Positions 18,077-28,398 of a DNA stretch of 64,000 nt are shown in pieces. The notes under the pieces were generated by a model. It saw only the letters and a program-made list of their open reading frames with translations, was not told where the DNA came from and did not search any database. The position numbers and the translations under genes were made by a program. The stretch is taken from the NCBI RefSeq assembly GCF_009363895.1, contig NZ_CP045434.1:124001-188000 (forward strand), written 5' to 3'. This DNA comes from Sphingomonas ginsengisoli An et al. 2013 (GTDB lineage: Bacteria; Pseudomonadota; Alphaproteobacteria; Sphingomonadales; Sphingomonadaceae). Each line of letters begins with the position of its first letter. Position 1 is the first letter of the stretch.

Positions 18077-18880
18077 CTATCGCCTGCGCCAGCTTGCTGT
18101 CACCTGAAAGGCCATCACCGCGGCGGCGATCGCCGCGTTGAGGCTGTCCGCACGCCCGGCCATCGGGATTTTCACCAGCAAGTCGCATTCGGCTTCGTAG
18201 GCGGCAGGAAGTCCCTGGCTTTCGTTGCCGATCAGCAGGAAGCAGGGCTGCTCGTAGGTCGCGGCAAGATAGTCGGTGTCGGTCCGCAGCGAGGTGCCGA
18301 CGAGTTGGCCCGGGCCATCGCGTAGCCAGCTAAGAAACTCGGCCCACGGCGCCTGCACTACCTTCTGCGTGAAGGTCGCGCCCATCGAGGCGCGCACAGC
18401 CTCGACCGAATAGGGATCGGCGCTGTCGTCGACGAGGATCAGCCCGCCCGCGCCGACCGCGTCGCCGGTGCGCAAGATGGTCCCGATGTTGCCCGGATCG
18501 CGTAGGCGCTCGGCGACGAACCACAGGCCGGCAGTTGAGCGATCAAGGTCGGCGAGGCGGGTGGTCGGCTGGCGGTAGGCGGCGAGCAACGCCTGCGGAT
18601 TATCCTTGCCGCTCATCTTGGAAAGGATGTCGGCGCTGGTCTCGATCGCGTCGCCGCCGGCCGCCTCGGTCGCGGCGACGATCTCGGCGGCGAGCGGGTG
18701 GAGCGGCTGGCCGCCCGCAAATACGATCGTCTCGGGCAGCAAGCCGCTATCGCGCGCCTCGGCGATGATCCGCAGTCCCTCGGCGAGGAACATGCCCGTA
18801 TCCCGCCGCGCCTTCTTGTCGCGGAGCGCGCGGAGTTGCTTGACGGTATCGTTGCCGAAGGAGGTGATCAGGCGGGGCAT
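18077..18880 (-). CDS. SpoU/TrmH-family RNA 2'-O-methyltransferase
   Basis: A 267-residue SPOUT methyltransferase with an N-terminal substrate-binding domain (FLAEGLRIIAEARDSG) and the three SpoU motifs. These are motif 1 LRDPGNIGTILRTGDAVGAGG, motif 2 LLIGNESQGLP and motif 3 IPMAGRADSLNAAIAAAVMAF. It probably methylates a ribose in rRNA or tRNA using SAM; the target site cannot be read from sequence. It starts 22 bases after the HPr gene and may be the tail of the chvI-chvG-PTS operon. Confidence 0.9.
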   Translation of the reverse strand: MPRLITSFGNDTVKQLRALRDKKARRDTGMFLAEGLRIIAEARDSGLLPETIVFAGGQPLHPLAAEIVAATEAAGGDAIETSADILSKMSGKDNPQALLAAYRQPTTRLADLDRSTAGLWFVAERLRDPGNIGTILRTGDAVGAGGLILVDDSADPYSVEAVRASMGATFTQKVVQAPWAEFLSWLRDGPGQLVGTSLRTDTDYLAATYEQPCFLLIGNESQGLPAAYEAECDLLVKIPMAGRADSLNAAIAAAVMAFQVTASWRRR

Positions 18881-18902
18881 GACGGTCGACCGGAGAGCGA
18901 GG

Positions 18903-19175
18903 TCACTCTTCCCCGAACTTGTCCACGACCAGCCCGACCAGTTGTGCCAGCGCGTCGTCGGCGCCTTCGCCAGCCGCGCGGATCTCGATCGTGTCGCCCA
19001 TCGCCGCGCCGAGCATCATCAGCCCCATGATCGACGTCCCGCACACCGCGTGCCCGTCCTTGGCGACCTCGATCTCGGCGGGCAGCTGCGCCGCCAGATT
19101 GACGAACTTGGCGCTGGCCCGCGCGTGGAGCCCGCGCTTGTTCTCGATCAGCACCTGCTGGCTGAGCGCGTTCAA
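18903..19175 (-). CDS. ptsH: HPr phosphocarrier protein (regulatory PTS)
   Basis: A 90-residue HPr. His17 in RGLHARAS is the phospho-accepting histidine and Ser48 in GTSIMGLM is the site phosphorylated by HPr kinase. The start is TTG 19175, whose TTGA overlaps the stop of the EIIA gene; no ATG is available. With HprK and a mannose-type EIIA next door and no sugar permease, it belongs to a regulatory PTS rather than a sugar uptake system. Enzyme I is not in the window. Confidence 0.93.
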   Translation of the reverse strand: MNALSQQVLIENKRGLHARASAKFVNLAAQLPAEIEVAKDGHAVCGTSIMGLMMLGAAMGDTIEIRAAGEGADDALAQLVGLVVDKFGEE

Positions 19176-19579
19176 GCCGCGGCCTCACCGAGAATTTCGG
19201 ACGCGACCGAGATGTACTTGCGCCCCGCCTCGCGCGCGGCGGCGACCGCGGCGCGTACGCTCATCACCTTGCGCGCGCCCTCGAGGCGGATCAGCATCGG
19301 TAGGTTGACCCCGGCGATGACCTCGATCTGCTCGCTCTTCATCAGGCTGATGGCGAGGTTGGACGGGGTGCCGCCGAACAGGTCGGTAAGGACGATCACG
19401 CCATTCCCGCGCTCAACCTTGCCGATCGCCTCGGCAATGTCGCGGCGGCGCGCTTCCATGTCGTCGTCGGCGTCGATGCAGACCGACTCGATCGCCTCCT
19501 GCGGGCCGACCACATGCTCAAGGGCGGTGACGAACTCGGCCGCGAGCCGGCCGTGGGTCACCAGAACTAAACCGATCAT
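19172..19579 (-). CDS. PTS EIIA component, mannose/fructose type (ManX-like)
   Basis: A 135-residue EIIA-Man fold. His9 in VTHGRLA is the phosphorylation site, and TDLFGGTPSNLA and VIAGVNLPML are family motifs. No EIIB, EIIC or EIID accompanies it, as usual in alphaproteobacteria, where this protein acts as a phosphorylation-state signal. Reported partners in the group include ChvG-type kinases. It is 19 bases downstream of rapZ and overlaps ptsH by 4 bases. Confidence 0.92.
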   Translation of the reverse strand: MIGLVLVTHGRLAAEFVTALEHVVGPQEAIESVCIDADDDMEARRRDIAEAIGKVERGNGVIVLTDLFGGTPSNLAISLMKSEQIEVIAGVNLPMLIRLEGARKVMSVRAAVAAAREAGRKYISVASEILGEAAA

Positions 19580-19598
19580 GTTCGTTGTCGTATCTCGT

Positions 19599-20531
19599 TC
19601 AGATGCTTGCTGCCGGTTCGAGCCCGGACTCATCCTCGATGGAATCGCTGGGCTTCAGCGACAGATCGCGATGCCGGATATTCGGCGAAAAGCCGCGGGC
19701 GCGCAACCGCTCGCCCATTCCGACCGCCGCAGCCACGGAGCGGTGTCTCCCGCCGGTACAGCCGAACGCCACCTCGACATAGCTTTTGCCCGCCGTCCCG
19801 AAGCGGGGAAGCACCTCGGCGAGCAACGCCTCGACCCGGTCCATGAAGGGCGCGAAACCCTCCTGCGCGGCGACATAGTCGCGCACCGGCGCGTCGCGCC
19901 CGGTCAGCGGCCGCAGCTCCTCGACCCAATGCGGGTTGGGCAGGAAGCGCAGGTCGAACACATAATCGGCGGTGCGGCTGATCCCGCGGGCGAAGCCGAA
20001 GCTCATGATCGTCAGCACCGGCTCGTCGCTTTCACCGCCATAACGCCGGCGCAATTCGTCGCGCAGGTCGGCAGGGGTGAAGTCGGTGGTGTCGAGCACC
20101 GAATCGGCCGCCAGCCGGAGTGTTGCGGTCAGGTTGCGCTCGCGCGCGACGCCATCCTCGGCCGGGCGATCGGGGGCGAGGGGATGACGCCGGCGGGTCT
20201 CGTCATAGCGCCGCATCAACTCGGTGCCGGTGGCGTCGAGGTAGAGGATTTCGGGGGACACGCCTTCGACCGAGTGAATGAGCTCGGGCAGCCGCTCGGG
20301 ATCGAACCCGCGGCTGCGCGAGTCCATCCCGATCGCGACATGCGCGTCGCGGCGGGCGCGGTCGGCGCCGTGGACGAAGTCGTGGACCAGCGCAGTCGGC
20401 AGATTGTCGACCGTGTCCCACCCCATATCCTCGAGCGCGTCGAGAACGCTCGACTTGCCCGCCCCCGACATGCCGGTCACCAGCAGCAGGCGGGGGAGCC
20501 GCTTGGCGCTGCGTCGTTCGGTCCGGCTCAT
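19599..20531 (-). CDS. rapZ: RapZ-family nucleotide-binding protein (YvcJ/RapZ)
   Basis: A 310-residue P-loop protein with Walker A GMSGAGKS (residues 20-27), the block DNLP at about 42 and the C-terminal signature VAFGCTGGRHRSVA. In E. coli RapZ directs RNase E to the GlmZ small RNA; in alphaproteobacteria the target is not established. ATG 20531 overlaps the hprK stop (ATGA). The position between hprK and the PTS genes is conserved in the group. Confidence 0.93.
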   Translation of the reverse strand: MSRTERRSAKRLPRLLLVTGMSGAGKSSVLDALEDMGWDTVDNLPTALVHDFVHGADRARRDAHVAIGMDSRSRGFDPERLPELIHSVEGVSPEILYLDATGTELMRRYDETRRRHPLAPDRPAEDGVARERNLTATLRLAADSVLDTTDFTPADLRDELRRRYGGESDEPVLTIMSFGFARGISRTADYVFDLRFLPNPHWVEELRPLTGRDAPVRDYVAAQEGFAPFMDRVEALLAEVLPRFGTAGKSYVEVAFGCTGGRHRSVAAAVGMGERLRARGFSPNIRHRDLSLKPSDSIEDESGLEPAASI

Positions 20532-20962
20532 CGCACGCCCACCCGTTCGAGCGCGAAGGCGACCTTGGTGGCGGCGCTGGCGGTCTTCGCATCGACGCTG
20601 ATCAGCGGCACGGTCACTCCCACTATCCTCCGTTCGCGCGCATCGTCGGGCATCCGCTCGATCTCATTAGTCAGTTCCACCGTCAGCGCCACGGGGACAT
20701 CATCGTCATGCGCCAGCGTGACGATGCCGAGCCCGCGGATCTCGAGCTTACCGGCGATGGTGGCGGGCGCCGAGGCGCGCAACGTTTCGCCGACCCGGTG
20801 AACGATCGTCTGGTCGTCGCTGACCAGCCGCCAGCCGCGGTCGATGAGCCGCAGCGCGAGATCGGACTTGCCGCTGCCCGAGGGGCCGCAGATCAGCACC
20901 GCGCGGCCGTCGTGGGCGACAGTCGTGGCATGGATCGTCTCGCTAGACAGGCGCGCGGTCAT
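20528..20962 (-). CDS. hprK: HPr kinase/phosphorylase, short catalytic-domain form
   Basis: 144 residues made of the P-loop kinase domain only, as in other alphaproteobacteria; the N-terminal domain of the Firmicute enzyme (~310 residues) is absent. Walker A is GPSGSGKS (residues 26-33), LVSDDQT carries the catalytic-region aspartates, and LEIRGLGIV is the HprK signature. It phosphorylates Ser48 of HPr. Its ATG overlaps the chvG stop by 4 bases and its stop overlaps rapZ by 4 bases, so the three are tightly coupled. Confidence 0.93.
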   Translation of the reverse strand: MTARLSSETIHATTVAHDGRAVLICGPSGSGKSDLALRLIDRGWRLVSDDQTIVHRVGETLRASAPATIAGKLEIRGLGIVTLAHDDDVPVALTVELTNEIERMPDDARERRIVGVTVPLISVDAKTASAATKVAFALERVGVR

Positions 20963-22581
20963 CGTGGCGCCTCGGGGGTCTCGGGGACGGCGGGCAGGCG
21001 GATGGTGAAGCGCGCGCCCGACGGCGCGTCGTCGCGGTCGGCGACGTGAATCTCGCCGTCGTGCCCGGCGACGATCGCCTTGGCGATGGCGAGGCCGAGC
21101 CCCGAATGACGGCCGAACCCACCGCTTTCGGGGCGGACCGAATGGAAGCGGTTGAAGATCGCCTCGCGCGCGTCGGCCGGAACGCCCGGCCCCTCGTCGT
21201 CGATGCGGATCTTCACGTCAGGGCCGAGCCGCGCGACCGCGATCTCGACCAGTCCGCCGCTCGGCGAGAAGCTCACCGCATTGTCGATGAGGTTGTCGAT
21301 CGCTCGCGCCAGCCGCCCCGCTTCGCCCATCACCAGTGCGCTGCCGCGGCGGGGGCGGGCGAAGGCGATCCGCACCGAGCCGGTCAGGCGACGCTCCTCC
21401 CAGCTGGCGACGAGTTGGCCGACCAGCTCGCCCAGGTCGACCGGCTCGAACCGTGCGCGGGCCAGCTCGGCGTCGGTCCGCGCCGCCTCGCCGATGTCGC
21501 CGATCAGCCGGTCCAATCGCCGCACGTCCTGCCGGACGATGTCGAGCAATTGCCCCTTGAGCTTGGGATCGTCGATCCGCTCGAGCCCGTCGACCGCGCT
21601 GCGCAGCGAGGCGAGCGGGTTCTTGAGTTCGTGGGTGACGTCGGCGGCGAACGCCTCGGTGTTCTCGATCCGCTGGCGCAGCGCCTGGCTCATGTCGCTG
21701 ACCGAGCGGGCGAGCAGGCCCAGCTCGTCCTTGCGGCTCGGCAGGCGAGGCACCTTGACCTCGCGCGACCGCCCGAGCCGGACCCGGTGTGCGGCGAGCG
21801 CGAGGCGGCGCAGTGGGCGGGCAATGGTTCGTGCGAGGAACAGCGAGAGCAGCACCGAGAAGACCGTCGCGAACAACAGTCCGGCGGCCAGCTTGCGCCG
21901 CTCGGCCCTCACCGTGGTTGTGAAATCATGGTCATTGTAGGTGACCAGCAGTGTGCCGCCCGACGCGACCGGCGCGGCGACCGAGATGACCGGCGTCCGG
22001 TCGGGCGCGAGTCGAACGGCGGAGACCATCTGCCGGTCACGCGCGGCGGCGCGCCCCTCGGGCCACGCCTGTAGGCGGTCCACCGCCGGTTCGAGATATT
22101 CGGACGGGGTCGGCGTGCCGGTGATCGCGTCGAACGCCCGGTCGAGGCTGCGCGCGGCGGCCTTGGTCCAAGGCTGCTCGTTGGGATCGCGTAGTTCGTA
22201 GGTCGGGCCGCTGCTGCGCCAACTGTCGAGGACCAGCGCGCCCGCGGGATCGAACAGGCGGAACCGGCTGTAGCTCTGGGCGCCGATCCGGGCGAGGAAG
22301 ATGTTGCGGTCGGAATCCGGAAGGCTGCTCAGCGCCGCCGCCGCCATGCCGGCTTCGCGCCGGACCTGGAATTCGCGCTCTTCCTCGAGCCGGTTGCGGA
22401 AGCTGTCGAGGAACAAGATCGCCAGCGCGACCAGCAACAGGGTAATGACGTTGACGCCGAGGATCCGGCGCCGCAGCGACCAGCCGCGGCTCCAGCCGAG
22501 CCTTAGCCCGCGCTCGACCGGATCGTCGTCGAGCGGGAGAGGCTCGGCGTCATTCGTCGCCGAAGCGGTAACCGACGCCAT
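20959..22581 (-). CDS. chvG: Sensor histidine kinase ChvG-like
   Basis: About 540 residues. There is an N-terminal membrane helix ([19 protein letters not shown]), a ~210-residue periplasmic sensing domain, a second helix ([16 protein letters not shown]), HAMP, the H-box ([23 protein letters not shown]), N box ([12 protein letters not shown]) and G boxes ([18 protein letters not shown]). It probably phosphorylates the adjacent ChvI-like regulator; in related bacteria the pair controls acid and envelope-stress responses and central carbon metabolism. ATG 22581 lies inside the end of the regulator gene (32-base overlap); the frame stays open upstream, so the start is not certain. Confidence 0.93.
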   Translation of the reverse strand: MASVTASATNDAEPLPLDDDPVERGLRLGWSRGWSLRRRILGVNVITLLLVALAILFLDSFRNRLEEEREFQVRREAGMAAAALSSLPDSDRNIFLARIGAQSYSRFRLFDPAGALVLDSWRSSGPTYELRDPNEQPWTKAAARSLDRAFDAITGTPTPSEYLEPAVDRLQAWPEGRAAARDRQMVSAVRLAPDRTPVISVAAPVASGGTLLVTYNDHDFTTTVRAERRKLAAGLLFATVFSVLLSLFLARTIARPLRRLALAAHRVRLGRSREVKVPRLPSRKDELGLLARSVSDMSQALRQRIENTEAFAADVTHELKNPLASLRSAVDGLERIDDPKLKGQLLDIVRQDVRRLDRLIGDIGEAARTDAELARARFEPVDLGELVGQLVASWEERRLTGSVRIAFARPRRGSALVMGEAGRLARAIDNLIDNAVSFSPSGGLVEIAVARLGPDVKIRIDDEGPGVPADAREAIFNRFHSVRPESGGFGRHSGLGLAIAKAIVAGHDGEIHVADRDDAPSGARFTIRLPAVPETPEAPR

Positions 22582-23284
22582 AAAGGGTTTCGATTGCATC
22601 GAAGGCGGGATCGATACTGCGGAACTTGCGACGCACCCGCTTGATATGACTGTCGATCGTCCGGTCGTCGACATAAACGTCGTCCTGATAGGCGACGTCG
22701 AGCAACTGGTTGCGGCTTTTCACCACCCCCGGGCGCTGCGCGAGCGCCTCGAGGATCAGGAATTCGGTCACGGTGAGGGTCACTGGCTGGCCGTCCCACC
22801 GCACCTGGTGGCGGGCGGGGTCCATCACCAGTCGCCCGCGTTCGAGCAGTGGCTGTTCTTCCGCCGCTACCGCGTCGGCCTCGGCGCCGTTGCCGCCGCC
22901 GCGGCGGACCATCTCGGCGCGGCGCAGGATGGCGCGGATGCGGGCGATCAGCAGGCGCTGGCTGAAGGGCTTGGCGATATAGTCGTCGGCGCCCATCGCG
23001 AGGCCGAGCGCCTCGTCCTGCTCCTCGTCCTTGGAGGTCAGGAAGATGACCGGCATCAGCGCCGCCGCGCCGCCTTCGCGTAGGCGCCGGAGCAGCTCCA
23101 TCCCGTCCATCGCCGGCATCTTGATGTCGAACACGCCAAGGTCGGCGGGATTGTCGGCGAGCGCCTTCAGGGCCGCCGGCGCGTCCGAATAGACCCGGGT
23201 GACGAATCCCTCGGACTGGAGGGCGATCGACACCGAGGTGAGGATGTTGCGGTCGTCGTCGACCAGCGCGATGACCTGGCTCAA
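22550..23284 (-). CDS. chvI: Response regulator ChvI-like (OmpR family)
   Basis: A 244-residue regulator. The receiver domain has the acidic pair in VDDDRN, phospho-acceptor Asp53 in VFDIKMP, Thr in FLTSKDEE and Lys in YIAKPFS. The C-terminal winged helix has the OmpR signature [19 protein letters not shown]. First gene of the block chvI-chvG-hprK-rapZ-EIIA-ptsH and divergent from pckA, the usual alphaproteobacterial arrangement. ChvI homologues are known to affect pckA expression, so the shared 214-base region is a likely target. Confidence 0.94.
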   Translation of the reverse strand: MSQVIALVDDDRNILTSVSIALQSEGFVTRVYSDAPAALKALADNPADLGVFDIKMPAMDGMELLRRLREGGAAALMPVIFLTSKDEEQDEALGLAMGADDYIAKPFSQRLLIARIRAILRRAEMVRRGGGNGAEADAVAAEEQPLLERGRLVMDPARHQVRWDGQPVTLTVTEFLILEALAQRPGVVKSRNQLLDVAYQDDVYVDDRTIDSHIKRVRRKFRSIDPAFDAIETLYGVGYRFGDE

Positions 23285-23388
23285 TCCATGTCCCTCGAAG
23301 AGACCGCCGCCCTACCGAGCGTGTCCAAGTGAGACAAGCCGGATGACCCGTTTTGACCGGGCAACCTTTTCCGGCTTATAGCGCTTAG

Positions 23389-23402
23389 CGCATACGTATG
23401 CG
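23389..23402. promoter_or_regulatory. 14-bp perfect palindrome upstream of pckA
   Basis: CGCATACGTATGCG reads the same on both strands and stands out as AT-containing in a GC-rich setting. It lies about 97 bases before the pckA start and 105 bases before chvI, in the middle of the divergent promoter region. It is the right size for a dimeric repressor or activator site. No match to a named operator is claimed. Confidence 0.4.
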
Positions 23403-23498
23403 GCGGCAGCTCCCAGTGACGGGTGCACGCCGCCGTTTGCGTATCTGACTCATGGCGAGCGCCCTCAAGTCGGGGCATCAGTTTAAAGGATTTCTTCA

Positions 23499-25109
<1,611 letters not shown>

Positions 25110-25114
25110 GCATT

Positions 25115-25147
25115 GCCGTCCATGCGCGTCAGGCGCGCATGGACGGC
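25115..25147. terminator. Perfect 14-bp hairpin shared by convergent pckA and metallopeptidase-like gene
   Basis: The arms GCCGTCCATGCGCG (25115-25128) and CGCGCATGGACGGC (25134-25147) are exact complements with a 5-base loop TCAGG. There is no T-run on either strand, so it may be a stability element or a weak bidirectional terminator. The stop codon of the minus-strand gene (25129-25131) lies in the loop. Confidence 0.65.
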
Positions 25148-25602
25148 TGCCCGACGAAGGGCAGCGTCATTGCCGCCACCTCATCACTGTACGGCACCAG
25201 CGCGCCCTTCGAGCGAAGGAAGCGGTGGCGTACGATCTCGGCCTGCTGCTCGAGCCCGTAGCGGTCGAACCGCCGCTCAGGGTCGGGGACGTAGGCATAA
25301 CGACAGAAGGGGTGGCGCATCAGCGGCAAATACCAGCGGCCGCCTTTCTGCGTCTGCCAGACGTGCGTCAGCTCGTGCATCAGCAACCCCTGCAGGCTGA
25401 GCGGCCCAAGCGCGAAGTCGTCGAGCCAGTGCGGGTCGTCCGGATGGAAATGCACGTTCCCTGTCGGCGACATCACGATCCCCTTGGGCTGGAATGGCCA
25501 CCACTTGCCGCGGATCAGCTTCACCCGCTCGAGGTCGAGCGCCGCGCCGAACGTCGCGTGGGCCAGCTCTTTCTCGCCGGTTGTCAGGGGGCGCTGCTCC
25601 AT
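25129..25602 (-). CDS. Zinc-metallopeptidase-like protein (HELTH motif), function unknown
   Basis: A 157-residue protein with [10 protein letters not shown], a textbook HExxH zinc site followed by a Gln/Trp-rich helix; the third ligand could be in [15 protein letters not shown]. The segment [14 protein letters not shown] precedes it. No signal peptide is visible, so it is probably cytosolic or exported by another route. Similar small HELTH proteins are annotated in proteobacteria without a tested function. It is convergent with pckA and its last codons lie inside the terminator hairpin. Confidence 0.7.
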   Translation of the reverse strand: MEQRPLTTGEKELAHATFGAALDLERVKLIRGKWWPFQPKGIVMSPTGNVHFHPDDPHWLDDFALGPLSLQGLLMHELTHVWQTQKGGRWYLPLMRHPFCRYAYVPDPERRFDRYGLEQQAEIVRHRFLRSKGALVPYSDEVAAMTLPFVGQPSMRA

Positions 25603-25710
25603 TCACCTCATGTAAGAGGCGCCCGTCGCGCGGGGAAGCGCAAGGCTTGCCGCCGCTTCGCGCCGCCGCTAACGCACCGTGCAAATATCAACGGGAAGGA
25701 AAGTACCACC

Positions 25711-25947
25711 ATGAGCGAGACCGCCGAGCGGGTGAAGAAGATCGTCGTCGAGCATCTCGGCGTCGAGGCCGACAAGGTCACCGAGGAAGCCAGCTTCATC
25801 GACGATCTGGGTGCCGACAGCCTCGACATCGTCGAGCTGGTGATGGCCTTCGAGGAAGAGTTCGGGGTCGAGATTCCCGACGACGCGGCCGAGAAGATCG
25901 CCACGGTCAAGGACGCGATCGACTATATCGATCAGCACCAGGGCTAA
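25711..25947 (+). CDS. acpP: Acyl carrier protein AcpP
   Basis: The 78-residue fatty-acid-synthesis [22 protein letters not shown], with Ser37 in [12 protein letters not shown] as the phosphopantetheine site. It is strongly acidic, and its sequence is of the standard housekeeping type, unlike the ACP at 9183. GGAAGGAA lies ~10 bases before ATG 25711. fabF follows after 135 bases containing a degenerate palindromic repeat. Confidence 0.98.
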   Translation: MSETAERVKKIVVEHLGVEADKVTEEASFIDDLGADSLDIVELVMAFEEEFGVEIPDDAAEKIATVKDAIDYIDQHQG

Positions 25948-25966
25948 GCCCGAGGGCATCCTTTCG

Positions 25967-26052
25967 CCCGTTCGCCCGGAGCTTGCTCCCGGGCCGCCCT
26001 TTCTGCACAGAAGGGGCAAGAACAGGGCTTCGACAGGCTCAGCCCGCACGGG
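25967..26052. repeat. Degenerate palindromic repeat between acpP and fabF
   Basis: CCCGTTCGCCCGGAGCTTG on the left and GGGCTTCGACAGGCTCAGCC on the right are diverged arms of the sphingomonad repeat usually read as CTTCGACAGGCTCAG. The left arm folds on itself (GCCCGGAG...CTCCCGGGC) and may act as a weak acpP terminator. Confidence 0.6.
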
Positions 26053-26082
26053 ACTGGGCCTGTTGTTTATGGAGAAGACGTG

Positions 26083-27342
26083 ATGCGGCGTGTGGTCGTA
26101 ACGGGATTGGGTCTGGTCACTCCGCTCGGCGCGGATGTCGAGACGACGTGGGCGAACCTCTTGGCCGGCAAGAGCGGCGCCGGGCCGATCACGCATTTCG
26201 ACACGTCCAATCAGAAATGCCACATCGCCTGTGAGGTGAAGCCGGCCGATCACGAATATGGCTTCGACCCCAACAAGCGCGTCGACCACAAGGTCCAGCG
26301 CCAGGTCGACCCGTTCATCGTCTTCGGCATCGACGCCGCCGGCCAGGCGCTTGAGGACGCCGGCCTGACCGAAATGAGCCAGGCGGACAAGGAGCGAGCG
26401 GGCGTCTCGATCGGCAGCGGAATCGGCGGCCTGCCCGGCATCGAGAGCGAAAGCCTGGTGCTCGCCGAAAAAGGTCCGGGCCGGGTTAGCCCGCACTTCG
26501 TCCACGGCCGCCTGATCAACCTCATCTCGGGCCAGGTTTCGATCAAATACGGCTTGATGGGCCCGAACCATGCGGTGGTGACCGCCTGCTCAACCGGCGC
26601 TCATTCGATCGGCGACGCCGCGCGGATGATCCGCGACGACGATGCCGACATCATGCTGGCGGGTGGCGCCGAGGCGACCATCTGCCCGATCGGCGTTGCC
26701 GGCTTCGCCCAGGCCCGTGCGCTCAACATGAGCTATAACGACCGGCCCGAGCAGGCCAGCCGCCCCTACGACAAGAACCGTGACGGCTTTGTCATGGGCG
26801 AGGGGGCCGGCGTCGTCGTGCTCGAGGAATATGAGCATGCCAAGGCGCGCGGCGCCAAGATCTATGCCGAGGTGGTCGGCTACGGCCTGTCGGGCGACGC
26901 CTATCACGTCACCGCCCCGCATCCCGAGGGCAAGGGCGCCGAGCTCGCCATGCGGATGGCGCTCAAGAAGGCCGGGCTCGAGCCCAAGGACATCGACTAC
27001 ATTAATGCCCACGGCACCTCGACCATGGCCGACACGATCGAGCTCGCCGCCGCCAAGCGCGTCTTCGGCGACAACCTGTCGGGCGCCTCGATGAGCAGCA
27101 CCAAGTCGGCGATCGGCCACCTGCTTGGCGGCGCCGGCGCGGTCGAGAGCATCTTCTGCATCCTCGCCATCCGCGACCAGGTCGTCCCGCCGACGCTCAA
27201 CCTCGACGATCCTGACGAAGGGACCGAAGGGGTCGATCTCGTCCCGCACAATGCGAAGAAGCGGCCGGTCCGCGCGGCGCTCAACAACAGCTTCGGCTTC
27301 GGCGGCACCAACGCCTCGCTGATCGTCAAGGCGGTCGACTGA
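26083..27342 (+). CDS. fabF: Beta-ketoacyl-ACP synthase II
   Basis: Elongating condensing enzyme of type II fatty acid synthesis. The catalytic triad is Cys169 in TACSTGAHS, His310 in NAHGTST and His346 in IGHLLGGAGAVE; the C-terminal FGFGGTNASL is typical. The 419-residue length fits. GTG 26080 is directly before ATG 26083; the ATG has better spacing from GGAG at 26071. acpP lies upstream and mltG 18 bases downstream, the same order (acpP-fabF-mltG) as in many proteobacteria. Confidence 0.97.
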   Translation: MRRVVVTGLGLVTPLGADVETTWANLLAGKSGAGPITHFDTSNQKCHIACEVKPADHEYGFDPNKRVDHKVQRQVDPFIVFGIDAAGQALEDAGLTEMSQADKERAGVSIGSGIGGLPGIESESLVLAEKGPGRVSPHFVHGRLINLISGQVSIKYGLMGPNHAVVTACSTGAHSIGDAARMIRDDDADIMLAGGAEATICPIGVAGFAQARALNMSYNDRPEQASRPYDKNRDGFVMGEGAGVVVLEEYEHAKARGAKIYAEVVGYGLSGDAYHVTAPHPEGKGAELAMRMALKKAGLEPKDIDYINAHGTSTMADTIELAAAKRVFGDNLSGASMSSTKSAIGHLLGGAGAVESIFCILAIRDQVVPPTLNLDDPDEGTEGVDLVPHNAKKRPVRAALNNSFGFGGTNASLIVKAVD

Positions 27343-27360
27343 GCGGAGGGCTCTGCGCCC

Positions 27361-28326
27361 GTGATTAAGCGTCTCCTCATCGCCGTCCCCGTGCTCGCCG
27401 TCCTGGCGGCGCTGGCGCTCATCTACGCCCTCTGGTGGGGCGGGGGCGCGGCGACGACGCAGAGCATCATCGTCGAGGAAGGCGCGACGCTGACCCGGCT
27501 CTGCCCGGGCCTGGCGAAGAAAGGCCTCATCCCCGGCAGCTGCGAGACCTATCGCGGCATGGCGCGGCTGTTCGGCTCGAAGGACCCGATCCAGGCGGGC
27601 GAGTTCAAGGTGCCGGCCCACACCGACGGCGCCGCGCTGCTCGACCTCCTCCAGCACGGCCAGCCGCTGTCGCGTCTCGTCACCGTGCCCGAGGGGACGC
27701 CGTCGATCCTGATCGAGGAGAAGCTCGCCGCGGTGCCTTATCTGACCGGCCCCACGCCGACGCTTGCCGAGGGCTCGGTCTTGCCCGACAGCTACAGCTA
27801 CCAGCGCGGCGAAACCCGCCAGCAGGTCGCCGCCCGGATGACCGCGGCGATGACCAAGGAACTCGCGGCGCTGTGGGCCAGGCGCAAGCCGACCTGCCCG
27901 GTCGCCACGCCCGAGCAGGCGGTCACCCTCGCCTCGATCGTCGAGAAGGAGACCGGCAAGCCCGCCGAGCGCCGCATCGTCGCCGGCGTCTATTGCAACC
28001 GCCTCAAGATCGGGATGAAACTCGATGCCGACCCGACGGTCATCTACCCGGTGACCAAGGGCAAGCCGCTCGGCCGCCGCATCCTCCGCTCCGAGCTCGA
28101 CGCCGACAACGGCTACAACACCTACCGCGGCGCCGGTTTGCCGGAAGGCCCGATCGCCAACCCGGGCAAGGCCAGCATCGCCGCGGTGCTCGACCCCGAG
28201 CCGAGCCAATATCTCTATTTCGTCGCCGACGGCACTGGCGGGCACGTCTTCGCCCGAACGCTCGCCGAGCACGACGCCAACGTCGCCAAGTGGCGCGCCA
28301 TCCGCAAGGCGCGCGGCGAGCTCTAA
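27361..28326 (+). CDS. mltG: Endolytic murein transglycosylase MltG
   Basis: Inner-membrane lytic transglycosylase that cuts nascent peptidoglycan strands and sets glycan length. A membrane anchor (LLIAVPVLAVLAALALIYALWW) precedes a LysM-like region. The YceG core contains SLPDSYSYQRG-like sequence, the catalytic glutamate in ASIVEKETGKPAER and GVYCNRLKIGMKLDADPTVIY. The length of 321 residues is at the short end of normal. The start is GTG 27361. Confidence 0.94.
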   Translation: MIKRLLIAVPVLAVLAALALIYALWWGGGAATTQSIIVEEGATLTRLCPGLAKKGLIPGSCETYRGMARLFGSKDPIQAGEFKVPAHTDGAALLDLLQHGQPLSRLVTVPEGTPSILIEEKLAAVPYLTGPTPTLAEGSVLPDSYSYQRGETRQQVAARMTAAMTKELAALWARRKPTCPVATPEQAVTLASIVEKETGKPAERRIVAGVYCNRLKIGMKLDADPTVIYPVTKGKPLGRRILRSELDADNGYNTYRGAGLPEGPIANPGKASIAAVLDPEPSQYLYFVADGTGGHVFARTLAEHDANVAKWRAIRKARGEL

Positions 28327-28398
28327 GGCCCTCCGACAAGTTCATCGCCAGACCACCCGGACGCAATCTGGCGACGTGCACAGCCGGGAGCGAAGCCC

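Noticed and set aside
26590..28272. 560-codon minus-strand frame across fabF and mltG
   Set aside because: It spans two well-supported genes and their gap; the translation is typical of a GC-driven shadow frame.
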